This document shows, in pieces, positions 8,499 to 16,977 of a stretch of 58,595 bases of DNA. This DNA comes from Burkholderia sp. E7m39 (GTDB lineage Bacteria; Pseudomonadota; Gammaproteobacteria; Burkholderiales; Burkholderiaceae): NCBI GenBank assembly GCA_001319865.1, contig BBSL01000227.1:1-58595 (forward strand), in the 5' to 3' direction. The notes below the pieces were generated by a model that saw nothing but the letters and a program-made list of their open reading frames with translations, was not told the DNA's origin and made no database searches. The position numbers and the translations under genes are program-made. Position 1 is the stretch's first letter. Each line of letters begins with the position of its first letter.

Positions 8499-8924
8499 AT
8501 GAAAAGCATCACCGCTGTACCGGGCATCGTGTGTCTCATCTGGTTCTGCACGAGCGCCTTCTCACAGTCCCAGGCCGACGTGCCCGACGACTACGCGTAT
8601 CTCACGCGTCTTCACGTGCGTCCATCCGTCATCAACTGCATCGCCGAGTTCGACCGATGGATTCGCACTACCTCACGCTATGACATGTTCCTTGCGCCGG
8701 ACCGCCGCGTGCTGAAGGCGAATATCGACGAGGGCAGCGGCATGTTCGCGGGCAGCAACGGTGCGCAGCCCGTCGAACAGACGGTGACCATGCGCGCCTT
8801 CGCGCGCCTGCGTAACAAGCAGTCGTGGATTCCTGTGGTCGCGAAATGCGGGATCTGGCGCGAGCATGTGGTCGGCGTGTCGCTGCAGCAATACGAAAGC
8901 AGTCACGCTTCCGTCGTGCGCTGA
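8499..8924 (+). CDS. Exported protein, possibly BspC-domain type
   Basis: A 141-residue precursor with a signal peptide (VPGIVCLIWFCTSAFSQ). The mature protein has two Cys (VINCIAEF and VAKCGIW) likely to be disulfide-bonded, and a central strand-rich part (EQTVTMRAFARLRN). The length, the two Cys and the pattern resemble the BspC-like exported proteins annotated in Burkholderia, but I recognise this only weakly. It is convergent with the next gene, with a 13-base gap. Confidence 0.65.
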   Translation: MKSITAVPGIVCLIWFCTSAFSQSQADVPDDYAYLTRLHVRPSVINCIAEFDRWIRTTSRYDMFLAPDRRVLKANIDEGSGMFAGSNGAQPVEQTVTMRAFARLRNKQSWIPVVAKCGIWREHVVGVSLQQYESSHASVVR

Positions 8925-8937
8925 GCGGGCGCGCCGT

Positions 8938-9240
8938 TCAGTCGCCGTGATTGTTCAGATTGAACCCGGTGGGCGCGCCGAGCGAGAACCTGTGCGCGAG
9001 CGAGCGGACATCGTACTCGCGCAACGCGGACAGATACGACGGACCGTGGATGATGGCAGGCGAGGGCATTATCGACGGCCGATGCGCGTCATGACGGACG
9101 GGCTCGACGAGCGGCGAATCGACAGAGGAAGGCGGGCTCGCGAGCGCGACGATAGCCGGGCCGGTTGCGTGGGCCGGATACACGCCCGCTGCGCCGAGCG
9201 CGGCCATCCAGGCGGTGAGCAGAACGACATACGATTTCAT
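8938..9240 (-). CDS. Small exported protein, unknown function
   Basis: A 100-residue precursor with signal peptide MKSYVVLLTAWMAALGAAGVYPAHA. The mature part is Pro/Ser/His-rich with no Cys and ends SLGAPTGFNLNNHGD. Nothing in it points to a function. It lies alone between a convergent exported protein and the end of a LysR gene. Confidence 0.6.
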   Translation of the reverse strand: MKSYVVLLTAWMAALGAAGVYPAHATGPAIVALASPPSSVDSPLVEPVRHDAHRPSIMPSPAIIHGPSYLSALREYDVRSLAHRFSLGAPTGFNLNNHGD

Positions 9241-9323
9241 CGGCGACGGACTGGCAGGTGTGTCCCGGCAGCGGTGCCAGCATGCATTAGCCGATGCTGC
9301 GCAACCGCCGCGATGAATCGATA

Positions 9324-10298
9324 TTAGTCACGCGCTGAGCGCTTTTCAACCGGCAGCGCCAGCTCGTCCGGCGGCGCGCGCCGGCTCAGTTCGTCGACCA
9401 TCAGGCGCGCGGCGGGCGACAGCGCCGAGCCGCGACGCGTCACGATGCCGTACGGTTCGGTGCGCGAGCGCACGTCGATCGCGAGCGTTTTTGCCAGACC
9501 GTGATGGGACAGCAGCGCCGCCATGTCGCGCGGCATCAGCGAGACGAGCGTCGGGTCGTGCTGCAGCATCAGCACGGTGGTCATCGTCGATGCCGTTTCG
9601 ATGGGATGCGGCGGCACGGAAAGCCCGGCTTCCTTGAACTCGCGCTCGAACAGCCCGCGCAGCGGCATGATGCTCGGATAGACGACCCAGCGGCTCGACG
9701 CGAGATCGGCGAGTTCGACCTCGCGCGCCTTCGCCAGCCGATGCATTGGGCTCGCGACGATCGCGACGGGCTCGTCGCTCAGTTCGACGTAGTCGTAGTG
9801 ATCGGGCTGTCGCGCGACGGTCGTGCGGCAGACGGCGAGATCGAGCCGCCCCTGATCGAGCAGCGCGAGCAGCCGCGCGCTGGTGTCTTCGACGACTTCG
9901 ACCGTCAACGCGGGCTGGCGCGCGCGCAGCCGCGTCAGCGCATCGACCAGCACGCCCGACACCGCGCCCGAGATCGCGCCGACCGCCAGCCGTCCGCCCG
10001 AGCCTTGCAGGATGCCTTCCATCTCTTCGCGCAGATGCGCGACGTCCATGTGAATCAGACGCGCGTAGCGGATCACGCAGCGCCCGAGCTCGTTGGGCTG
10101 CAGGCCTTGCGGCGAGCGCGCGAACAGCGTCGCGCCGAAGGTCGCTTCGATTTCGCGCAGCGCCTTGGTCGCGCCGGGCTGCGTGAGCGCCATTTCGTCG
10201 GCGGCGCGATGCAGCGAACCGTGCTCGTCGAGCGCAATCAGCAGACGCAGTTGCTTGAGCCGCAGACGGGCAACAATCGAATCGACATTCGGCAGCAT
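9324..10298 (-). CDS. LysR-family transcriptional regulator
   Basis: About 324 residues. The N-terminal winged helix-turn-helix reads LKQLRLLIALDEHGSLHRAADEMALTQPGATKALREIEATFG, followed by the periplasmic-binding-like effector domain (RLAVGAISGAVSGVLVDALTRL and so on). The overall look is of the GbpR/CbbR-like branch that senses sugar or aromatic metabolites. The start at MLPNVDS (10298) is chosen because the helix-turn-helix begins ~13 residues later; the open frame to 11333 is antiparallel overlap with the second LysR gene. It follows that gene in tandem after 38 bases. The target is unknown. Confidence 0.88.
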   Translation of the reverse strand: MLPNVDSIVARLRLKQLRLLIALDEHGSLHRAADEMALTQPGATKALREIEATFGATLFARSPQGLQPNELGRCVIRYARLIHMDVAHLREEMEGILQGSGGRLAVGAISGAVSGVLVDALTRLRARQPALTVEVVEDTSARLLALLDQGRLDLAVCRTTVARQPDHYDYVELSDEPVAIVASPMHRLAKAREVELADLASSRWVVYPSIMPLRGLFEREFKEAGLSVPPHPIETASTMTTVLMLQHDPTLVSLMPRDMAALLSHHGLAKTLAIDVRSRTEPYGIVTRRGSALSPAARLMVDELSRRAPPDELALPVEKRSARD

Positions 10299-10336
10299 AG
10301 ACACGGAGATTGATAGTTCGATGGCCCGAGCGCGGG

Positions 10337-11248
10337 CTATGCCCTGAGCCTTTCCATCAGGAAGTCCACGAAACAACGCACACGCGACGACAGATGCCGC
10401 GCATGCGGATAAAGCAGCACGAACGGACGCGAGCGGCCGCCATACGGCGCGAGCACTTCTTGCAGCGTGCCGTCCTTCAGATCGCGCTCGACGACGAAGC
10501 GATACGTCTGGAACAGACCCGCGCCATGCCGCGCGAGCGTCGCGCCCGCCAGCACGTCGCCCGACGTGCCGTATCCGCCGCGCGTCGCCATTTCGATATC
10601 CTCGCCGTCGAGCCGGAACAGCCACGGTATGTTGCGCCCCGTGCTCGGCAGCGCGAACTGGATGCATTCGTGGCGGATCAGGTCGTCGGGCGTGTCCAGC
10701 GTGCCCGCCGATTTCAAGTACGCAGGCGACGCCACGACGACCAGTTCGGCGTCTTCGAGCGTGCGCGCGATGAGGCCGGAGTCGTCGGGCGCGCGGCCGC
10801 GAATGGCGAGGTCGAAGCCTTCGTCGGCGAAATCGATGTTGCGGTTGCTCAGATGCGTTTCCACCGTCACGTCCGGATAGCGCGCGCGAAACTCGGCGAG
10901 CAGCGGCAGCACGCGATAGTGGCTGTACGGCGTCGGCATGCTGATGCGCAGCACGCCCGACGGCGTGCTCTGCTGTCCCGTCGCTTCGCGCTCGGCGTCG
11001 GCGAGCTGGTTCAGCGCCGCACGGCATTGTTCGAAGTAGCGGCGCCCTGCATCGGTGAGCCGGATCTGCCGCGTCGTGCGAATGAAGAGCCTGACGCCGA
11101 GGCGCGCTTCGAGGCGGGCCACCGAGCGGCTCACGGCCGCGGGCGTCACGCTGGCGGCCGTCGCCGCGACCGTGAAGCTTTCCAGCTCGGCCGCAAGGCA
11201 GAACAGTTCGATGCTGCCAAGGAGTAGGTCTTCGAATTGACGCTGCAT
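10337..11248 (-). CDS. LysR-family transcriptional regulator
   Basis: 303 residues with a DNA-binding domain at the N-terminus (IELFCLAAELESFTVAATAASVTPAAVSRSVARLEARLG) and a LysR substrate domain of the DmlR/AaeR-like type (GVLRISMPTPYSHYRVLPLLAEF). The start at MQRQFEDLL (11248) has GGAAA upstream and gives the usual length; the frame runs on to 12424 only as a shadow of the amidase gene. It is 200 bases downstream of the amidase on the same strand, so it may regulate the amidase/creatininase pair, though the palindromes there look more like GntR-type sites. Confidence 0.88.
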   Translation of the reverse strand: MQRQFEDLLLGSIELFCLAAELESFTVAATAASVTPAAVSRSVARLEARLGVRLFIRTTRQIRLTDAGRRYFEQCRAALNQLADAEREATGQQSTPSGVLRISMPTPYSHYRVLPLLAEFRARYPDVTVETHLSNRNIDFADEGFDLAIRGRAPDDSGLIARTLEDAELVVVASPAYLKSAGTLDTPDDLIRHECIQFALPSTGRNIPWLFRLDGEDIEMATRGGYGTSGDVLAGATLARHGAGLFQTYRFVVERDLKDGTLQEVLAPYGGRSRPFVLLYPHARHLSSRVRCFVDFLMERLRA

Positions 11249-11448
11249 GGCGTTTCCATGTTTGGCGACGGCCTGACCGGATATCCGTCGGCCCATGCCC
11301 GCACGGCACGCGGCGCGCGGCCAGGCAAGGCAAAGCGCGCGCGCCGCGAGTGGCGCGCCGCGCGTGCAGAGCATAACAGGTCTGTCGTTGGTTCCCGTTG
11401 TGGCGGGCGGCTGCGTCAACGGCGCGGGAACGTGTGGATCATGCCTCG

Positions 11449-12783
11449 TCAATCCAGTTGATACTTTTCCCGCACAAGATGACCGATGCCGATGTTGTCG
11501 AGAATGTCCATGGGACACAGGATCGTCACGCGCACCGTGCCGGGCAAACGGCTGATTTCGATGGAGCCGGCAATCGTCGCGCGATTGAGCACTTCTTCGT
11601 AGGCGAGGCCCGTGACGGCGGCGGCGCGGCGCAGGCCGTTTTCGGTGGCGATGTTCAGATTTTCGCCGCTGCCGATGAACGTCACCGGCCCATTGCGTTC
11701 GATCTGATGCTGGCCCCAGCGCGCGCCCAGGTCGGCCACTTTCTGCCGCTGTTCGGCGTTCATCGGTCGGGCCATCGGTGGCAGATCGTCGAGATTCTGC
11801 AACAGGATCGGGCCTTCGAGCGTCAGGTTCTTGATCACCTCGACGCTCAGTTCGGTTTCGCCCGAGACGTCGGTAGCGTGCCCGGCGATCTCGCCGTTGC
11901 CCTGCTGCGCGTGCATGTCGCCGAGGTAGACTCCCGCGCCTGGCACCTTCACCGGACAAATCAGGATGCAGCCTTCGCGCACGGAGTTCGTGTCCATGTG
12001 CCCGTCGGTTTTTGCCGCGTGCAATTCCTCCTTCGTCATGCTGAAGCGGTGCGGCGCGCCCACCAGGTACTGGCCGAAGTCGGCGCAGTTGTGCGAGTCG
12101 GGCAGATCGCGAGCGGGCGTCGTGCCGATGTTGCCGAGGAACGGCCGCATGTGGGCCGCGAGGCCGGGCATGTCGGCGCGCGCCATCGAAAGAATGGAAT
12201 GCTGCGCGGCCAGCTCGGGCAGCGCGGACATGGCCGGCGCGTTGCCCGCGAGCCGGTTGCCGACGTCCTGATTCACCGTGAGGCTGACGCCGTTTTCCTG
12301 ATCGAGCACAATGATGTAGCCGTGGCGGAACTGGAACGCGCTCACTTCGGCGCCGCAATGGTCGCAGCGGATCGCCTCGGGGCCGATGCCTTCGACGTGG
12401 CTGGCGGGATGCTCGGTGCCGCACGACGCACAGAACTTGGCCACGAACGGATCACCGTGATATCGCCCTTCGACGAACTGCATCACGCCCGATGATGTCG
12501 CATGCGATGTGACGCGCAAGCGTTTGATTTTCAGCGCGACGGCATCGCCGACTTGCGCGCCTTCGATCGCGACGGGCTGCGTGACCTCGTGGCCGCCTTG
12601 GAACGCGGGCGTGATCATCGGCCCCCAGCAGCCGGGCGGCGTGCCTGCGATCAGCGTGCCGCCGTCGGCGAGCGGTCCGAGCATCGTCTGGCTCGGGCCG
12701 ATGATGCCGCTGGTATAGGATTCGACGCGTAGCTGCTTGGCGGGCGGCTGGGCGGTTTGGGCGTCGAGGTGGGCGATCATCAT
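11449..12783 (-). CDS. Acetamidase/formamidase-family amidohydrolase
   Basis: About 444 residues of the FmdA/AmdA fold, hydrolysing short amides to carboxylate and ammonia. Family blocks seen: GTLIAGTPPGCWGPMITPAF, GVYLGDMHAQQGNGEI and VTFIGSGENLN. An unusual part is a Cys4 pair, C118-x2-C121 and C140-x2-C143 (FCASCG ... IRCDHCG), which resembles a zinc ribbon inserted in the N-terminal half. The start at 12783 is chosen from several clustered Met codons because GGAG lies six bases upstream; 12795 is possible. It is divergent from the creatininase-family gene, and the two probably act on a common C-N substrate. Confidence 0.85.
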   Translation of the reverse strand: MMIAHLDAQTAQPPAKQLRVESYTSGIIGPSQTMLGPLADGGTLIAGTPPGCWGPMITPAFQGGHEVTQPVAIEGAQVGDAVALKIKRLRVTSHATSSGVMQFVEGRYHGDPFVAKFCASCGTEHPASHVEGIGPEAIRCDHCGAEVSAFQFRHGYIIVLDQENGVSLTVNQDVGNRLAGNAPAMSALPELAAQHSILSMARADMPGLAAHMRPFLGNIGTTPARDLPDSHNCADFGQYLVGAPHRFSMTKEELHAAKTDGHMDTNSVREGCILICPVKVPGAGVYLGDMHAQQGNGEIAGHATDVSGETELSVEVIKNLTLEGPILLQNLDDLPPMARPMNAEQRQKVADLGARWGQHQIERNGPVTFIGSGENLNIATENGLRRAAAVTGLAYEEVLNRATIAGSIEISRLPGTVRVTILCPMDILDNIGIGHLVREKYQLD

Positions 12784-12808
12784 TGTCATCTCCATGTTCG
12801 CGATATGT

Positions 12809-12820
12809 ATCGCATGCGAT
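12809..12820. promoter_or_regulatory. Palindromic operator candidate
   Basis: ATCGCATGCGAT is a perfect 12-base palindrome 26-37 bases upstream of the amidase start codon, where a repressor would block transcription. It has the symmetry typical of GntR/FadR-type or similar dimeric regulators. Confidence 0.5.
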
Positions 12821-12880
12821 TAAAGCGTGCGAGTCGGAATCATACGTGGAGTTGCCGATGTGTCAATCCTGTACGATAAA

Positions 12881-12892
12881 ATCGTGTGCGAT
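12881..12892. promoter_or_regulatory. Second copy of the operator candidate
   Basis: ATCGTGTGCGAT matches the upstream palindrome at 10 of 12 positions and keeps the ATCG/CGAT ends. The two centres are 72 bases apart, about seven helical turns. It overlaps the adjoining inverted repeat ACGAT-AAA-ATCGT. Confidence 0.45.
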
Positions 12893-13195
12893 ATATTTCG
12901 CGAGACGCGCGTGCATCCCTACGCCGTGCCCGCGCCGTGCCGTGCCCAGTCTTTCCTGTGCGGAATCGGTGGTTGAAACTGACGCCGAGCCGGGAACAAT
13001 CCGCATGAAGTTCAGGACGCGTTGCCTTGCGGACAACGCGTCGTGAACCTTCTTGCTGTTGGTCGCCTTGCCCGTTTGCCTGTACGCTTGGCCGGATCGG
13101 CTCCAAATCCGCACGCCGCTGCGGAGCAGGCGCCGTCCCGTTCCCCACGCCCGCGTGCCACGGCGCGCGGCAAAGAAGAGAAGACAGGAGTTTCC

Positions 13196-13945
13196 ATGCT
13201 TTTACATCTATCGACTTGGGCCGAAATCGAGCAATACCTGAAGCGCAGCCGCGCCATCGTGGTGCCGATCGGATCGAACGAACAGCACGGCCCGACGGGG
13301 CTGCTCGGCACTGACTGGCTGTGTCCCGAGATCATCGCGCGCGAAGCGGAGAAAGCCGCCGATATTCTCGTCGCGCCCACGTTCAACATCGGCATGGCGC
13401 AGCATCATCTGGGCTTTCCGGGCACGATCTCGCTGCGGCCTTCCACGTTCATCGCCGCGATCGGCGACTGGATTCGCTCGCTGGCCACGCACGGTTTCGA
13501 GAAGATCCTGTTTCTGAATGGACACGGCGGCAACATCGCCTCGATCGAAGCGGCGTTCTCCGAGGTCTACGTCGAGTCGAGCTTCGCGAAGCGCCGCGCC
13601 GGTTTCGCGATGAAACTGTGCAACTGGTGGGATCTGGAAGGCGTCGGCGAACTCGCGCGCACGCAGTTCCCGGAGGGCCACGGCTCGCACGCCACGCCCT
13701 CCGAAATCGCGATCACGCAATGGGCGTTTCCCGACTCGATCAAATCCGCCGACTATGCACCGAAGATCGCGCCGTCCGGCCCGATTCGCGAAGCGCTGGA
13801 TTTTCGCGCGCGCTTTCCGGACGGCCGAATGGGCTCCGACCCGGGCCTGGCATCGCCGGAAAAGGGCGGCGAACTCGTGCGGCTGGCGGCATCGAGCCTC
13901 GTGCGCGAACTGAACGCGTTCGCGAATGAACCGCTGCCGGCCTGA
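13196..13945 (+). CDS. Creatininase-family amidohydrolase
   Basis: 249 residues of the creatinine amidohydrolase fold, a metal-dependent cyclic-amide hydrolase. Metal and active-site positions visible: E29 and H31 (SNEQHGP), D40 (LGTDW), H110 in the NGHGGN block, and the EGHGSHATPSE block near 160-170. Family members act on creatinine, formamidopyrimidines or mycofactocin-type peptides, so the name does not fix the substrate. CAGGAG six bases before Met 13196 decides the start. It is divergent from an acetamidase-family gene, suggesting successive hydrolysis of a cyclic and a linear amide. Confidence 0.87.
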   Translation: MLLHLSTWAEIEQYLKRSRAIVVPIGSNEQHGPTGLLGTDWLCPEIIAREAEKAADILVAPTFNIGMAQHHLGFPGTISLRPSTFIAAIGDWIRSLATHGFEKILFLNGHGGNIASIEAAFSEVYVESSFAKRRAGFAMKLCNWWDLEGVGELARTQFPEGHGSHATPSEIAITQWAFPDSIKSADYAPKIAPSGPIREALDFRARFPDGRMGSDPGLASPEKGGELVRLAASSLVRELNAFANEPLPA

Positions 13946-14049
13946 CGCGCGCTCCGGCATCCGCGCATTCCGGCATGCCGATAGCGACGGTCGATCTGTT
14001 CCCCGCGCTCAAGAGTGTATTGACCGCTCAACGGTTGACCCATCGTTCG

Positions 14050-14074
14050 CTGCAAATGATGATCTGATTTGCAG
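14050..14074. promoter_or_regulatory. Inverted repeat upstream of nitronate monooxygenase
   Basis: Perfect 8-base arms CTGCAAAT and ATTTGCAG are separated by nine bases, about 70 bases before the start of the nitronate monooxygenase gene. The AT-rich arms stand out from their surroundings and could be a regulator binding site. Confidence 0.4.
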
Positions 14075-14141
14075 ATAGCACTGCGAGCGCGCACGCGCGC
14101 AAGGCGCGCGCGCTCGCCAACCGTTTCGATGAGGACCTGAC

Positions 14142-15242
14142 ATGAGCACCCGTTCCGAAAGCACGTCGCTGTTGAGCCTGCTGGGCATCAGCAAGCCTAT
14201 CATCCAGGCGCCGATGGCGGGCGTCAGCACGCCTGCGCTGGCCGCGGCCGTTTCGAACGCGGGCGGCCTCGGTTCGCTCGGCGTGGGCGCGATGAACGCC
14301 GAGGCGGCGCGCAAGACGATCCGCGACACGCGCGCGTTGACGAGCGCGCCGTTCAACATCAACGTGTTCTGCCACGAGCCCGCGACGGCCAACGCCCAGG
14401 TCGAGAAGGAATGGCTGAGCTGGCTCGCGCCGCAGTTCGCACAGTACGGCGCGAGCGCGCCTGAAAAACTCAGCGAAATCTATACGAGCTTCGTCGAGGA
14501 CAAGGCGATGCTCGACGTGTTTCTCGAAGAAAAGCCGGCTGTCGTCAGCTTCCATTTCGGCTTGCCGCCGCAGCCGATGATCGATGCGCTGCAAACGGCG
14601 GGCATCAGGCTGCTCGCCTCGGCGACCAGTCTGGACGAAGCGCGGCGGCTGGTGGATGCGGGCGTCGATGCCCTCGTTGCGCAAGGCGTCGAAGCGGGCG
14701 GTCATCGCGGCGTGTTCGACCCGCAGGCGTTCGACGAAAACATCGGCACCTTCGCGCTCACGCGTCTGTTCGTCGAGAAGTTCGATTTGCCCGTGATCGC
14801 GGCGGGCGGCATCATGGACGGCGCGGGCATCGCGGCGGCACTCGCGCTCGGCGCGCAGGCGGCGCAGCTCGGCACGGCGTTCGTGCCGTGCCCGGAGACG
14901 TCGATCGACGACGGCTATCGTCGCGCGATTCTCGGCGATGCCGCGCTGCATACCACGATGACGTCGGCGATTTCGGGCCGCGAGGCGCGCGCGATGGTGA
15001 ACCGCTTCACCGAGCTGGGCCGCGCCGGCGATCGCCCCGCGACGCCCGACTATCCCATCGCCTACGACGCCGGCAAGGCGCTGCACGCAGCAGCGAAAGC
15101 AAAGGGCGAATTCGGCTTCGGTGCGCAGTGGGCGGGCCAGGCTGCGGCGCTGGCGCGCGCGCTGCCGGCGGCGGAACTGGTCGCGCGGCTCGACGCGGAG
15201 CTGGCGGAAACCGTCAAGCGCCTGCAGCGCTTCGCATCCTGA
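14142..15242 (+). CDS. Nitronate monooxygenase
   Basis: An FMN-dependent TIM-barrel enzyme that oxidises alkyl nitronates (such as propionate-3-nitronate) to carbonyl compounds and nitrite. 366 residues, with the family blocks QAPMAG at 22-27, [10 protein letters not shown], the GVEAGGHRG segment near 182-190 holding the catalytic His region, and IAAGGIMDG followed by [12 protein letters not shown] for the phosphate site. GAGG precedes Met 14142. It is followed after 13 bases by a MOSC protein, so the two are probably cotranscribed. A second, different member of the family is at 21297. Confidence 0.9.
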   Translation: MSTRSESTSLLSLLGISKPIIQAPMAGVSTPALAAAVSNAGGLGSLGVGAMNAEAARKTIRDTRALTSAPFNINVFCHEPATANAQVEKEWLSWLAPQFAQYGASAPEKLSEIYTSFVEDKAMLDVFLEEKPAVVSFHFGLPPQPMIDALQTAGIRLLASATSLDEARRLVDAGVDALVAQGVEAGGHRGVFDPQAFDENIGTFALTRLFVEKFDLPVIAAGGIMDGAGIAAALALGAQAAQLGTAFVPCPETSIDDGYRRAILGDAALHTTMTSAISGREARAMVNRFTELGRAGDRPATPDYPIAYDAGKALHAAAKAKGEFGFGAQWAGQAAALARALPAAELVARLDAELAETVKRLQRFAS

Positions 15243-15255
15243 CGCGTCGAGGACC

Positions 15256-15918
15256 ATGCAAGAACTCATCGCTGATACGGCGTCGACGGGCGGCGCGCGC
15301 CCGCCAGAGGCCACGCTGCTGTCGATCAACATCGGCGTCTGCAAGCCGCTCGACGTCGGCCTTGCCTCCGAAGGCCTGAGCGTCGAATCGGCGATACGCA
15401 AGCGCTCCGTGAGCCGCGCGAGCGAAGGCGCGATCGTCGAGGTGAAGAAGCTCGGTCTGGCGGGCGACGAGCACGCGGACCTGAGCGTGCATGGCGGACT
15501 CGACAAGGCCGTCTATCTGTATCCGTTCGAGCACTACGCGTGGTGGCGGCAGCGGCGCATCGAAGCCGATGTGCCCGACGCCGGCACGCCGCTCGAAATG
15601 GGCGCGTTGGGCGAGAATCTGACCACGCAAGGCTTGCTCGAAACGGATCTGTGGATCGGCGACACGCTCGTCATCGATCAGGTGCGGCTAAGGGTGGAAG
15701 CGCCGCGCAACCCCTGCTACAAGCTCAACGCCGTGATGGGCTACCGGAAGGCGGTGAAGCACATGTATCTGAGCGGCTTTGCGGGTGTGTATCTGAGCGT
15801 GCTGCAGACGGGCTTTATTCAGGCCGGGGCGCGTATCGAAGTCGTGCCCGGGAGCAGGGAAGAGTCGGTGAGCGCCATTCTTGGCTGGCGGCGCGGCAAG
15901 GCGCATCGCGAGTTGTGA
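15256..15918 (+). CDS. MOSC-domain protein (YiiM-like)
   Basis: 220 residues. MOSC domains bind sulfur-carrier or molybdenum-cofactor ligands through a conserved Cys, here in APRNPCYKL. Other family blocks are GLAGDEHADLSVHGGLDKAVYLYP and GENLTTQG. YiiM-type proteins take part in reduction of N-hydroxylated compounds. The start at 15256 has GAGG five bases upstream; the earlier open frame overlaps the monooxygenase. The tight spacing to nitronate monooxygenase suggests a shared role in nitro or N-hydroxyl detoxification. Direct repeats follow the stop codon. Confidence 0.87.
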   Translation: MQELIADTASTGGARPPEATLLSINIGVCKPLDVGLASEGLSVESAIRKRSVSRASEGAIVEVKKLGLAGDEHADLSVHGGLDKAVYLYPFEHYAWWRQRRIEADVPDAGTPLEMGALGENLTTQGLLETDLWIGDTLVIDQVRLRVEAPRNPCYKLNAVMGYRKAVKHMYLSGFAGVYLSVLQTGFIQAGARIEVVPGSREESVSAILGWRRGKAHREL

Positions 15919-15960
15919 ATCACGGACCGCGAATCACAGCCCGCGAATCACAGCCCGCGA
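15914..15960. repeat. 14-bp tandem repeat, three copies
   Basis: CGCGAATCACAGCC occurs exactly at 15928-15941 and 15942-15955, preceded by a diverged copy at 15914-15927 that overlaps the MOSC stop codon and followed by the first five bases of a fourth. Confidence 0.8.
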
Positions 15961-15985
15961 AAGCGAGCCGTCACGGCCACACCGC

Positions 15986-16225
15986 TTAGCCTTTGCCCTG
16001 CTGCGCTCGCTGGCGGCGGAATTCGTCTACAGGCAATCCGCCCCAGCCCCAGTTCTCCTTCTCCACTTCCTGGATGACGACGAAGGTCGCTTCCAGCGGC
16101 TTGTTCAGCACGTTCAACAGCAGCTCGCTCGCTCCCTTGATGAGCTGGGCCTTTTCTTCAGGCGTCACTGCGCTGGCGCCGGGTGCGGTTCCCTCGCGGG
16201 TCACCTGAATCGTCACGATGGGCAT
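15986..16225 (-). CDS. 4-oxalocrotonate tautomerase-family protein
   Basis: 79 residues beginning MPIVTIQVTREG. After Met removal the N-terminal Pro is the catalytic base of this family, and the Arg of VTREG is also conserved. The C-terminal NWGWGGLPVDEF matches the typical active-site edge. Members interconvert enol and keto forms of 2-oxo acids, or act as small dehalogenases or hydratases; no meta-cleavage genes are adjacent, so the substrate is unknown. It is convergent with the MOSC gene and separated by a terminator from the broken SDR gene. Confidence 0.88.
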   Translation of the reverse strand: MPIVTIQVTREGTAPGASAVTPEEKAQLIKGASELLLNVLNKPLEATFVVIQEVEKENWGWGGLPVDEFRRQRAQQGKG

Positions 16226-16263
16226 CTGAAACTCCGTAGTGGTGTCGTGTGGGCGTTGGTGTG

Positions 16264-16286
16264 AAAAAGGCGCCGTTGCCGGCGCC
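16264..16286 (-). terminator. Intrinsic terminator after the SDR remnant
   Basis: On the - strand GGCGCC, a six-base loop and GGCGCC are followed by TTTTT. It lies 19 bases past the SDR stop codon. Confidence 0.7.
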
Positions 16287-16304
16287 CTGACGTTGCGTGA
16301 TGAC

Positions 16305-16977
16305 TTAGTGGCCCGCGATCTGGCCGCCGTCGACGTGCAGGATTTCGCCCGTCACGAACGCCGCCGAATCCAGGTAGAGCACGGCGTCGACGATGTCCTT
16401 CATCTCGCCCATATGGCCGACAGGATGCAGCGCGCCGAGCGCGTCGTGCGTTTCCGGTGCGTGCATCGGCGACTTGATGATGCCGGGCGACACGGCGTTC
16501 GCGCGAATGCCCGTCTTCGCGTATTCGATGGCGAGCGACTTCGTTGCCGCGTTCAGGCCGCCCTTGGTCAGCGACGCCAGCACCGACGGCACGCCCGAAA
16601 TCGCCGCTCTTGTTCTTTTCCATCTCTGCGATGGCGAGTTGCGTGATGTGGAAGAAGCCGTTCACATTCACGTTCAGCACGGCCGCATAGTCTTCCTCCG
16701 TGTACTGGGTGAACGGCTTGGCGATGAAGATGCCCGCGTTGTTGACCAGCGTGTCGACGCGGCCAAAGCGCGCCACCGCCTCGGAGACGGCGCGCTGAGC
16801 GACGGCGCGCTCGCCGATATCGCCTGCGATGGCGACGACGTTGGGATCATCGGACGGCTTGATCGAACGCGCGACGGCGACGACGCGGTAGCCGCGCTCA
16901 CGGAAACCCTTGACGATCTCTGCGCCAATGCCTTGCGATGCGCCGGTGACGATAACGACTTTTTGCGAGTTGCTCAT
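16305..16977 (-). pseudogene. SDR oxidoreductase broken by an internal frameshifting deletion
   Basis: The first part, from 16977, reads as a normal Rossmann dehydrogenase (VVIVTGASQGIGAEI, VDTLVNNAGIF) up to AEMEKNKSG near 16602. The second part continues in a different frame (ISGVPSVLASLTKGG ... GEILHVDGGQIAGH) and ends at 16305. About a dozen residues expected between them, including the strand with the active-site Ser, are missing, so this is a deletion whose length is not a multiple of three rather than a single-base error. The surviving part has Ala where the SDR catalytic Tyr usually sits (LASLTK). A downstream Met could give a fragment, but a functional dehydrogenase is unlikely. Confidence 0.8.

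Larger units (their letters stand above)
12784..13195. other. Divergent intergenic region, amidase/creatininase
   Basis: 412 bases without a gene separate the two divergent amidohydrolase genes. The half near the amidase is AT-richer and carries two 12-base sites of the form ATCGyrTGCGAT (listed separately) plus ACGAT-AAA-ATCGT at 12873-12885. The half near the creatininase gene is GC-rich with no obvious structure apart from the CAGGAG ribosome binding site. Confidence 0.6.

Noticed and set aside
10299..12424. Open frames that extend the two LysR genes by 345-390 residues upstream
   Set aside because: The extensions overlap neighbouring genes in another frame and have shadow composition; the helix-turn-helix begins immediately after the starts I chose.
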